A DNA stretch of 5,738 nucleotides, taken from assembly GCA_964195485.1 (NCBI GenBank), contig CAXMPG010000115.1, forward strand, positions 1-5,738, given 5' to 3'. The position numbers and the translations under genes are program-made. This document shows positions 1 to 5,636 of this stretch, in pieces (the stretch's first letter is position 1; the number at the start of each line of letters is the position of its first letter). The notes beneath the pieces are model-generated. The model had not been told where the DNA came from, made no database searches, and worked only from the letters and a program-made list of their open reading frames with translations. The stretch is from CAJXZP01 sp964195485. Its GTDB lineage: Bacteria; Bacteroidota; Bacteroidia; Flavobacteriales_G; Salibacteraceae.

Positions 1-2519
1 AACTGCGTAATAGGATTTGCTCCAGCTTCTGCAATATGGTATCCTGATATAGAAACCGAGTAAAAGTTACGGACAGCATTTTCAATAAAATACTCTTGCA
101 CATCGCCCATTAAACGTAAAGCGAACTCTGTACTGAAAATACAGGTATTTTGAGCTTGATCTTCTTTTAAGATATCTGCCTGGACGGTTCCACGTACCTT
201 GGTTAAGGTATCTACCTTAATTTCTTGATACACATCAGCCGGTAAAATTTGGTCTCCGGTAACGCCTAATAGCATTAAACCAAGCCCATCATTACCCTCC
301 GGTAACTTACCTTGATATGAAGGTCTTTTTACCCCTTTAGCTTTAAAAATAGCTACAATTTTTTCTTCCGTCTCTTTTTCTAATCCGTTCTCAACAACGT
401 ATTTCTCGCAATTTTGGTCAATAGCCGCATTCATAAAGAAACCTAACATCATTGGCGCAGGACCGTTAATGGTCATGGATACCGATGTCAAAGCATGCGT
501 TAAATCAAATCCGGAATACAATTTCTTGGCATCATCTAAACAGGCAATAGAAACCCCTGAGTTACCAATTTTCCCGTAAATATCAGGACGTGTATCTGGG
601 TCATTTCCGTATAAGGTAACCGAATCGAACGCTGTTGATAAACGCTTAGCTGGCATACCTTTACTTACGTAATGAAACCTGCGATTGGTACGCTCTGGAC
701 CACCTTCACCCGCAAACATTCTTGTTGGATCCTCTCCTTCTCTTTTAAAAGGAAATAAACCTGCAGTGTACGGATATTCTCCGGGTACATTTTCTTGTAA
801 AGTCCATTTTAATAAATCGCCCCAAGCTTTATATTTTGGTAACGATATTTTTGGAATTTGACTGTGTGATAACGACTCTGTATGGGTTTGAATAGATAAT
901 TCTTTATCTCTTACTTTAAACTTGAATACTGGATTCTTGTACTTTTCTTGCACATCACCCCACGAAATAATGGTATTCCAATGGTGTGGGTTAATATCCA
1001 TTTTGATTCTATCGAATTCTTTCATCAACAAATCAAATAACTCTTGATTATCCACTGATAAAGAAACTCCTTCTGTTACAATTCCTGATTTATCTAACAC
1101 TAATTTTGAATCCGAAACGGTTTCTAAAGTGGTAAAAATTCCATATAATTTTTGTGCAATAGCAGCTTGTTTTTCTACATCGACATCGTATGCCCGATTG
1201 TTTTCTGAAATCTCAGATAAATAACGCACTCTTGCCGGTGGAATCACATAAATCTTTTCAGACATTTCTTTAGTGATTTCAATTTCCGTATTTAAGTCCC
1301 CATTTGCTTTCTCCACAATTTTATCCATAATAGCCTTGTATAAGCTATTCATTCCTGGATCATTAAATTGTGATGCTATTGTTCCAAATACAGGTAGATT
1401 TTCTAATTTTTCTTCCCATAAATTGTGATTACGCATGTATTGTTTCTTCACATCGCGTATAGCATCTAGCGCCCCTCTTTTATCAAATTTATTCAATGCT
1501 ACTAAATCAGCAAAGTCAAGCATATCAATCTTTTCAAGCTGTGTAGCGGCACCAAACTCGGGTGTCATTACGTATAATGAAACATCTGAATGGTCCATGA
1601 TTTCCGTATCCGATTGGCCAATACCGGAAGTCTCTAGTATGATTAAATCATAATTGGCAGCTTTCAGGATATCTAACGCTTTAGACACGTGCTTTGATAA
1701 CGCCAAATTACTTTGACGTGTAGCTAACGAACGCATGTACACCCTATTATTACTAATAGCGTTCATACGAATTCTATCACCTAGTAAAGCACCACCTGTT
1801 TTACGTTTAGATGGGTCTACGGATACGATAGCAATATTTTTATCTGGAAAATCCATTAAGAATCTTCTAACCAACTCATCTACTAAAGATGACTTACCTG
1901 AACCACCCGTACCAGTAATTCCTAAAACGGGCGATTTAGACTTAGCTACTAAGCCGTCTAATTCTTCCCAAACCTTAGTATACGTTTCTGGGTAGTTTTC
2001 AGCCCCACTAATTAATTGAGCGATAGCAAGTTTGTTTTGTTTTTCGACTGACTTTAAGTCCACTTTCAAACCCTTTCCAACTGGAAAATCTGAACGTTGA
2101 ACCAAATCATTAATCATACCTTGCAAACCCATTGAACGACCGTGGTCTGGGTGGTAGATACGCTCAATTCCGTACGCTTCTAACTCCTCAATTTCTGAAG
2201 GTAAAATGGTACCACCACCACCAGCAAAAATCTTTATATGCCCTGCTCCATTCTCGTTAAGAAGGTCGAACATATACTTTAAGTACTCTGTATGACCACC
2301 TTGATATGAAGTCATTGCAATTGCCTGAACATCTTCTTGCACCGCACAATTCACAACGTCTTCTACACTTCTATCATGCCCTAGATGTATTACCTCACAA
2401 CCCGTAGATTGAATGATTCTACGCATCACATTAATGGCTGCATCGTGCCCATCAAAAAGAGATGCTGCAGTTACAATTCTTACTTTATTATTTGGCTTAT
2501 AAACCTCCGTATTAGTCAT
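1..2519 (-). CDS. icmF: Fused isobutyryl-CoA mutase IcmF (B12 domain, G-protein chaperone, mutase), 3' end off window
   Basis: Adenosylcobalamin-dependent enzyme that interconverts isobutyryl-CoA and n-butyryl-CoA in the cytosol, with its GTPase chaperone built in. The frame is open for 839 codons from ATG at 2519 to the left edge. Residues 12-145 form the cobalamin domain: DGHDAA with the lower-ligand His25, SYQGGH at 71-76 and AGGGGT at 99-104. Residues 197-410 form the MeaB-like G domain: P-loop GTGGSGKS at 203-210, DPSKRKTGG at 235-243, ETSGIGQ at 296-302 and NKFD at 343-346. The mutase TIM barrel starts near 565, with catalytic GYH at 826-828. Phe602 (RMFAGEG) and Gln790 (EDQAQNT) sit where methylmalonyl-CoA mutase has Tyr89 and Arg207, which indicates isobutyryl-CoA rather than methylmalonyl-CoA. 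About 250 C-terminal residues are missing if the protein has a usual IcmF length. TATTTTCG, 24 bp upstream of the ATG (2544-2551), resembles a Bacteroidota -7 box with one mismatch. No cobalamin riboswitch is visible. Confidence 0.95.
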   Translation of the reverse strand, partial: MTNTEVYKPNNKVRIVTAASLFDGHDAAINVMRRIIQSTGCEVIHLGHDRSVEDVVNCAVQEDVQAIAMTSYQGGHTEYLKYMFDLLNENGAGHIKIFAGGGGTILPSEIEELEAYGIERIYHPDHGRSMGLQGMINDLVQRSDFPVGKGLKVDLKSVEKQNKLAIAQLISGAENYPETYTKVWEELDGLVAKSKSPVLGITGTGGSGKSSLVDELVRRFLMDFPDKNIAIVSVDPSKRKTGGALLGDRIRMNAISNNRVYMRSLATRQSNLALSKHVSKALDILKAANYDLIILETSGIGQSDTEIMDHSDVSLYVMTPEFGAATQLEKIDMLDFADLVALNKFDKRGALDAIRDVKKQYMRNHNLWEEKLENLPVFGTIASQFNDPGMNSLYKAIMDKIVEKANGDLNTEIEITKEMSEKIYVIPPARVRYLSEISENNRAYDVDVEKQAAIAQKLYGIFTTLETVSDSKLVLDKSGIVTEGVSLSVDNQELFDLLMKEFDRIKMDINPHHWNTIISWGDVQEKYKNPVFKFKVRDKELSIQTHTESLSHSQIPKISLPKYKAWGDLLKWTLQENVPGEYPYTAGLFPFKREGEDPTRMFAGEGGPERTNRRFHYVSKGMPAKRLSTAFDSVTLYGNDPDTRPDIYGKIGNSGVSIACLDDAKKLYSGFDLTHALTSVSMTINGPAPMMLGFFMNAAIDQNCEKYVVENGLEKETEEKIVAIFKAKGVKRPSYQGKLPEGNDGLGLMLLGVTGDQILPADVYQEIKVDTLTKVRGTVQADILKEDQAQNTCIFSTEFALRLMGDVQEYFIENAVRNFYSVSISGYHIAEAGANPITQ

Positions 2520-2659
2520 AATCAGTGTGTTTTTACAAGGTTGCGAAAATACAGTTTTTTGAGGAATTCGGTTAATGATTTCATGGTGGATAAATCTTAG
2601 AAATATAGATTAGTTAACTAGGTATAAGAGTTAGGAAAGTTTGGTGTGAATCAGGAAGT

Positions 2660-2715
2660 AAAAAGGCCACAAATGCACGAATAAGTTACTGCTCTATTCG
2701 TGTATTCGTGGCCTT
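2660..2715 (-). terminator. Rho-independent terminator downstream of the DUF4395 gene
   Basis: The arms 2663-2683 and 2695-2715 are inverted repeats of 21 nt with two mismatches around an 11-nt loop. The outer stem is AAGGCCAC/GTGGCCTT and the inner stem is CACGAATA/TATTCGTG. Read on the minus strand, the stem runs into TTTTT, the form expected for a terminator of the gene that stops at 2777. It also separates that gene from icmF. The plus-strand flank has no T-run, so termination should be one-directional. The CACGAATA-type arms look like a dispersed flavobacterial intergenic repeat, but that is recollection and was not checked. Confidence 0.75.
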
Positions 2716-2776
2716 AATTAAAATTGTGGATTATCTTATTTCTATTGAAAGTATTCTTTCTAAGAGAAGCTAAGAG

Positions 2777-3427
2777 TTACTGCTCCATTGAAGGAAAAAG
2801 AGCATGAGGAGGAACTTCATACGTTTCGCCTAAAACAAACACCATTAAAACGATTAATAGAATAAAACCTAAAACAATTAAATATTGTGCTCCGTTCGTT
2901 TTTTGAATCTCTTGTCGGTCTTTAATTTCACATACTTCTCCTGGGCAATACTGTGCTTTATCTTTATAAATTAAACTGTAAAACTTACAGCCAATACAAA
3001 TTCCAAATGCCGATTCAAAAAACAAAAATATTAGGCAGATAAAACAAATTAACCCCGTAATAAAACTATATGAATTCACTACTACCTGCAGCGTAAACAT
3101 GGTTACGGCTAGAATAACACCAATTATCCACGCAAACTTCTTTTGCTTAGCTCCTACGTATTCTGGAGTTTGATTTTTCACGATTAATCGGCCAATAATT
3201 AAGCTAGGAGAAAAACGAGGATTAATAAAAACACGAATCGAAATATCAATAAGGAATATAGTGACTGCAAATTTTAAAGGAACAAAATTACTGGTGGTAA
3301 TTACCGTGGTAATAGTAATAAACATGAGTAAAAACAAGATTCCGGATGCGGCTCTAATTTCTCGCTCGTTTAAAACCGGAATATCATAACCAGCAACATC
3401 TTCTCCAAATTTTATTAAATTTCGCAT
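2777..3427 (-). CDS. DUF4395 family integral membrane protein
   Basis: A 216-residue inner-membrane protein assigned to DUF4395 from its characteristic layout. NERE near 20-23 precedes the first helix, LIDISIRVFINPRFSP at 59-74 follows the second, a KKFAW segment leads into the third, and FGICIGCKFY at 141-150 closes the fourth. Hydrophobic segments are at about 28-44, 49-67, 98-117, 121-143 and 181-200, giving five predicted helices. Two cysteine pairs stand out: Cys144/Cys147 (CIGC) at the end of helix four, and Cys161/Cys166 (CPGEVC) in the loop that follows. They could form disulfides or bind metal. The biochemical role of the family is not established. Some relatives elsewhere sit beside thioredoxin or rhodanese genes (recollection), but no such partner is here. 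The ATG at 3427 lies 22 bp after a good -7 box, and a terminator follows the gene, so it is probably transcribed alone. Confidence 0.85.
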   Translation of the reverse strand: MRNLIKFGEDVAGYDIPVLNEREIRAASGILFLLMFITITTVITTSNFVPLKFAVTIFLIDISIRVFINPRFSPSLIIGRLIVKNQTPEYVGAKQKKFAWIIGVILAVTMFTLQVVVNSYSFITGLICFICLIFLFFESAFGICIGCKFYSLIYKDKAQYCPGEVCEIKDRQEIQKTNGAQYLIVLGFILLIVLMVFVLGETYEVPPHALFPSMEQ

Positions 3428-3449
3428 TGATTTTATATTGATTGAGTAG

Positions 3450-3457
3450 CAAACATA
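3450..3457 (-). promoter_or_regulatory. Bacteroidota -7 promoter box for the DUF4395 gene
   Basis: On the minus strand this reads TATGTTTG, an exact match to the Bacteroidota sigma-factor -7 consensus TAnnTTTG. It ends 22 bp before the ATG at 3427, a normal leader length. No clear -33 TTTG element sits at the ideal distance upstream, so the call rests on one half of the promoter. The box overlaps an inverted ATTGATT/AATCAAT pair that could be an operator. Confidence 0.45.
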
Positions 3458-3572
3458 ATCAATGAATGGAGGTTGTTTGACTAAATAGGTGTTAAAAGAA
3501 GGGTAAATGTGACGTGATGAAAGTTAGGATTAGAAGGCGTTTCAAATAACGCTATAATTATTGCTATAGAAA

Positions 3573-4187
3573 TTAATGAACCACCATCAACACACCCACT
3601 TTAGTAGCGTTAGATTCTTCCGAATACAGTTGGATAGCGTAGTAGCCAGAATTCCAATTTGCGACATTTACATCAAAATAATCTCTGGTTGTTTCCTTAA
3701 TAAATATCAACTCTCCCGCCAAGTTCCTAATAGATAATTGATACTTCTGGTTTACCGGGTTTTTAAAAGAGACTTGAGTTAATTGATTTGCAGGATTTGG
3801 AAATACTTGCACCTTACCTTCTTCCACATTACGAATGGTAATAGCTATTGCACCTGTAAATCCAAATCCGCCTAATTCTAATTTATAATAATTAGGCGCG
3901 TTTATCTGTGGGTTTGAATCCTCAAATTGATAGGATACTGGATGAGATGTACTGCCGCAAACGCCAGCAATGTTGCCAATTATTTCATAATTCAAACTAT
4001 CCGTGGATCGTAAGATATCAATACCATTACAGGTACTTCCGGAGCTAATAATGCAATCAATTTGCACCGTTTTATTCACCTCAAAAGCGCTAAACCGATC
4101 TAATATTGGATGTAACTCTTGCGAGAGGCCAATGGCAGAATAACCTGCAAATAGCGCAAAAATAAATATGTGTTTGATTATCTTCAA
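3573..4187 (-). CDS. Small secreted T9SS cargo with type A sorting domain; TTG start
   Basis: A 204-residue protein predicted to be exported by Sec and then moved across the outer membrane by the type IX system. Residues 1-22 form a signal peptide (Lys2 and Lys5, hydrophobic core 7-21, probable cleavage after LS before Gln23). Residues 30-120 resemble the beta-sandwich, fibronectin-like module that often precedes T9SS tails: a DILRSTDSLNYEIIG strand pattern, YQFED at 86-90 and NYYKLEL at 99-105. Residues 127-204 match the type A sorting domain: VFPNPA at 128-133, LSIRNLAGEL at 151-160 and NSGYYAIQLYS at 179-189. Three cysteines (45, 53, 77) lie in the mature part. An in-frame TAA stands two codons before TTG 4187, so translation cannot begin further upstream, and TTG is the only start that keeps the whole signal peptide. 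There is no enzymatic domain; binding or adhesion is a guess. Confidence 0.85.
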   Translation of the reverse strand: MKIIKHIFIFALFAGYSAIGLSQELHPILDRFSAFEVNKTVQIDCIISSGSTCNGIDILRSTDSLNYEIIGNIAGVCGSTSHPVSYQFEDSNPQINAPNYYKLELGGFGFTGAIAITIRNVEEGKVQVFPNPANQLTQVSFKNPVNQKYQLSIRNLAGELIFIKETTRDYFDVNVANWNSGYYAIQLYSEESNATKVGVLMVVH

Positions 4188-4291
4188 TTTCTCTTACTCT
4201 TTCAAAATGTAAATATCGCGTTTAATTCTGAATGCATTTGCAAAAGGGCTGACATTCCATAGAATTTTCATTCCGGTGAAACATTTATGTA

Positions 4292-4396
4292 ATGAAAAAC
4301 GTATATCTAAATATGCAAAGAATACACACTACAAAAGAATTGATTTCAACCCTATCAATCGGATTATTTTTGGCTATAATTAGTATGGCTTTTTAA
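4292..4396 (+). CDS. Candidate 34-residue single-helix membrane peptide
   Basis: The ORF has ATG at 4292 and TAA at 4394-4396 and is the only plausible plus-strand gene in the window. It encodes a basic or polar N-terminal half (MKNVYLNMQRIHTTKE) and then a run, LISTLSIGLFLAIISMAF, that ends the protein and is long enough for one transmembrane helix. A second in-frame ATG at residue 8 would shorten it to 27 residues. No strong ribosome site precedes it, as is usual in this phylum. TGCATTTG (4232-4239) is a one-mismatch -7 box about 50 bp upstream. A helix at the extreme C-terminus fits a small membrane protein rather than an exported one. I do not recognise a family. The clean charge and hydrophobicity pattern argues for a gene, but short AT-rich ORFs can do this by chance. 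Confidence 0.4.
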   Translation: MKNVYLNMQRIHTTKELISTLSIGLFLAIISMAF

Positions 4397-4432
4397 TCTT
4401 TCAAACCTTTTAACACCCTCTTTATATACATC

Positions 4433-4456
4433 TTAACCTCTACCTAGGTAGGTTAA
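4433..4456. repeat. Palindromic cluster (TTAACCT/AGGTTAA with inner CTACCTAGGTAG)
   Basis: TTAACCT at 4433-4439 is repeated inverted as AGGTTAA at 4450-4456. A perfect 12-bp palindrome, CTACCTAGGTAG, lies across the interior at 4440-4451. It sits between the 3' end of the plus-strand small ORF and the stop of the rof-like gene, so it could act as a weak two-way terminator. It lacks a T-run on either strand. The overlapping symmetry would also suit a dimeric DNA-binding protein. Confidence 0.35.
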
Positions 4457-4503
4457 CATATATTCAATAAAAGTAGTCGCATCCTTGGATATATTTTGAA
4501 ATA

Positions 4504-4788
4504 TCACGTGATTTTAGGAAGGCTACATGAACCTCCAAACTTATCTTTCACTGCGATACCATTAAGCTCCTTGATGTAATCTAACCGAATTTTATGTTCT
4601 CCTTCTGGCGTAGAAATAATTCCATACTCCCCATCTTTCTCTGTTTTAAAATTCATAAAAGCTGCTTTAGGTAAATCAGTCATTTCAAGCGCTTTTTCAA
4701 AAGAAACTGACACAATAGTTCTCTTTACCGCAAAAGCCTCAAGCTGATCATATAAACTACAGTTAATTGGAATGTATGGCGATTTCAT
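4504..4788 (-). CDS. Rho-binding antiterminator, Rof/YaeO-like
   Basis: A 94-residue cytosolic protein assigned to the Rof (YaeO) family from its pattern of conserved blocks: YIPINC at 5-10, YDQLEA at 13-18, a middle strand region, EYGII at 54-58 and HKIRLDYIKELNG at 65-77. In E. coli, Rof has an Sm-like fold, binds the RNA-binding face of the Rho hexamer and reduces Rho-dependent termination; the same role here is inferred. I chose ATG 4788 because the homologous region begins almost at once, giving a length close to the 80-90 residues usual for the family. The frame continues to ATG 4830, which would add a 14-residue hydrophobic prefix not typical of Rof. The C-terminal end (KFGGSCSLPKIT) adds a short extension. 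The gene stands alone, with no neighbour in the same transcription unit that explains its target. Confidence 0.7.
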   Translation of the reverse strand: MKSPYIPINCSLYDQLEAFAVKRTIVSVSFEKALEMTDLPKAAFMNFKTEKDGEYGIISTPEGEHKIRLDYIKELNGIAVKDKFGGSCSLPKIT

Positions 4789-4924
4789 ACGAACAAGATA
4801 CAACGGAATAAAGTTTACTTGTTTGTACATTGGAAGAGAATATTTGAGAACTGGCTATTTTTTTTGAAAGAGTAAAGCACATCATCTTTTGCAATAATTT
4901 TCCTTTGGGTTAATCTGTGGATTA

Positions 4925-4977
4925 GGTGCCTGAGGGTTCTACGAAGCACCAGCGAAGTAGAATGTCTCGAAGGCACC
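4925..4977. repeat. Large intergenic hairpin element, possibly a dispersed repeat
   Basis: The outer arms GGTGCCT (4925-4931) and AGGCACC (4971-4977) pair perfectly. GAG (4932-4934) pairs with CTC (4966-4968), and GTTCTAC (4936-4942) pairs with GTAGAAT (4957-4963) with one G-U pair. The loop is 14 nt. The element is clearly more GC-rich than its surroundings. The string TCTCGAAGGCACC resembles palindromic repeats that I associate with flavobacterial intergenic regions, but copy number elsewhere is not visible from this window. It has no T-run on either side, so it does not look like a simple terminator. Confidence 0.6.
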
Positions 4978-4995
4978 CAGTTGCCATAAAGTTTT
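4977..4995 (+). repeat. 19-bp direct repeat, copy 1
   Basis: CCAGTTGCCATAAAGTTTT occurs here and again, exactly, at 5518-5536. This copy begins on the last base of the hairpin element's outer arm, so hairpin and repeat may be one unit. Allowing a 4-bp gap, the match runs further left (CTCG, then CA and one variable base). Confidence 0.85.
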
Positions 4996-5028
4996 TCTAG
5001 TTTCTGCTAAACAGCAGAATAGAAAACT
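4990..5028 (-). terminator. Hairpin downstream of the lipoprotein gene, possible terminator
   Basis: TTCTGCT (5002-5008) and AGCAGAA (5013-5019) pair perfectly around a 4-nt loop. CTA/TAG and AGTTTT/AAAACT extend the stem with small bulges. It lies about 40 bp past the stop of the minus-strand lipoprotein gene. It is AT-rich, and the minus-strand continuation is TTATGG rather than a T-run, so termination would be inefficient. Its left arm overlaps the 19-bp direct repeat. Confidence 0.4.
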
Positions 5029-5065
5029 ATAATATGTCAACTTGCTACTGTTTTATATTTATCAA

Positions 5066-5425
5066 TTAGTAAGGTGCTGGGGTATTTTCAATTTTTTTAA
5101 TCAAACTATCTAAATGAGGTCTATTTAATTCAAAATATGCATCATACTCATTTCTAGAATATGCCTTACCAATAAAACTTTTATAATATAAAACTACTTC
5201 ACTAAAGTTCTCTTCCATTTCTAAAATAATAATTGAATCGACTAATTGCACTTCTTTCTCCTCTATCAACTCGTCATTTCCAGTATCCAATTGCAATTCT
5301 ATAATCTTTTGTTTAATTTCATTTTTCTTTTGTTCTTTAGGTAATTCTTCTTCACAACTCGTTGAAAGAAACATAGTCATACCTAGCACAAGGGAAATCA
5401 CACTTATTTTTTTATCATTTTGCAT
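5066..5425 (-). CDS. Small lipoprotein of unknown function, probably surface exposed
   Basis: A 119-residue protein with a lipoprotein signal peptide: Lys5 and Lys6, hydrophobic stretch 8-20, and the lipobox-like STSC ending at Cys24. Three glutamates follow the cysteine directly (CEEE). Acidic residues just after the lipidated Cys are the core of the lipoprotein export signal that sends Bacteroidota lipoproteins to the cell surface; surface location is inferred from this. The mature part is highly charged and probably helical (Glu/Lys/Ile-rich, 25-75), then has an aromatic segment (VVLYYKSF at 77-84, YDAYFEL at 94-100) and ends TPAPY. I recognise no family. ATG 5425 is preferred over a TTG one codon upstream (5428). 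The gene lies between two exact copies of a 19-bp sequence, so it may have arrived or duplicated as a unit. No clear promoter is visible. Confidence 0.75.
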   Translation of the reverse strand: MQNDKKISVISLVLGMTMFLSTSCEEELPKEQKKNEIKQKIIELQLDTGNDELIEEKEVQLVDSIIILEMEENFSEVVLYYKSFIGKAYSRNEYDAYFELNRPHLDSLIKKIENTPAPY

Positions 5426-5517
5426 CAATTATAGTTTTATTTCTTTCAAGCTATCTATTTGTAAGTATTTCTGTCCTTTTTACTTGGTTTGGGTTTTTAT
5501 TAGAGTAATCCTCGCAT

Positions 5518-5536
5518 CCAGTTGCCATAAAGTTTT
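5518..5536 (+). repeat. 19-bp direct repeat, copy 2
   Basis: Exact copy of 4977-4995, in the same orientation, 541 bp away and upstream of the lipoprotein gene's start. Here the flanking hairpin is absent: CTCGCAT precedes the repeat where copy 1 has CTCG, four extra bases and CAC. This looks like a decayed or partial copy of a longer repeat. Confidence 0.85.
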
Positions 5537-5598
5537 GATGACCATTTATTAGTGAGGCTTTCAATTGTTAAAGTGCTTTGTTCTTAAATACACTTGAG

Positions 5599-5631
5599 AG
5601 TGATACGATGACTCCAAGTCATCGTATCACT
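5599..5631. repeat. Perfect 15-bp hairpin with 3-nt loop (left of twin pair)
   Basis: AGTGATACGATGACT (5599-5613), loop CCA, AGTCATCGTATCACT (5617-5631). There is no mismatch. Neither strand continues into a T-run (plus: ATTCC; minus: CTCAAG), so by itself it is not a standard terminator. It lies 10 bp from a second hairpin of the same dimensions. Confidence 0.85.
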
Positions 5632-5636
5632 ATTCC

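Larger units (their letters stand above)
4188..4503. other. 316-bp spacer between the T9SS cargo and rof-like genes
   Basis: This stretch separates two minus-strand genes. It holds a 34-codon plus-strand ORF (4292-4396), an inverted repeat over that ORF's start codon (TTTTCATT at 4265-4272, AATGAAAA at 4291-4298) and a palindromic cluster at 4433-4456. The remaining sequence is AT-rich, with no RNA gene or recognisable regulatory family. No convincing minus-strand promoter for the T9SS cargo gene is visible, although TACATTTTG about 15 bp upstream of its TTG is a near match with one extra base. Confidence 0.6.

Noticed and set aside
1435..1995. Plus-strand open frames at 1435-1653 and 1735-1995
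   Set aside because: They are antisense to conserved G-domain and linker codons of icmF, have no family resemblance and no independent promoter.
2385..2600. Plus-strand open frame at 2385-2600
   Set aside because: It is antisense to the conserved cobalamin-binding start of icmF and runs into its leader; the translated sequence has no recognisable features.
2520..2660. Cobalamin riboswitch upstream of icmF
   Set aside because: The gap is short and AT-rich, with no B12-box-like GC-rich conserved core. Only a weak -7 box and a TAGTTAACTA palindrome (2611-2620) are visible.
2684..2785. 11-bp repeat AGTTACTGCTC in the terminator loop and at the DUF4395 stop codon
   Set aside because: A few exact 11-mers are expected by chance in a window this size, and the match does not extend beyond it.
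3535..3567. Short inverted repeats (GCGTT/AACGC and CTATA/TATAG) after the T9SS cargo stop
   Set aside because: The stems are only 5 bp, mutually overlapping and without a T-run; too weak to call a terminator.
4961..5000. 12-codon plus-strand ORF starting ATG TCT CGA
   Set aside because: It lies wholly within the hairpin and repeat sequence and is far too short to support.
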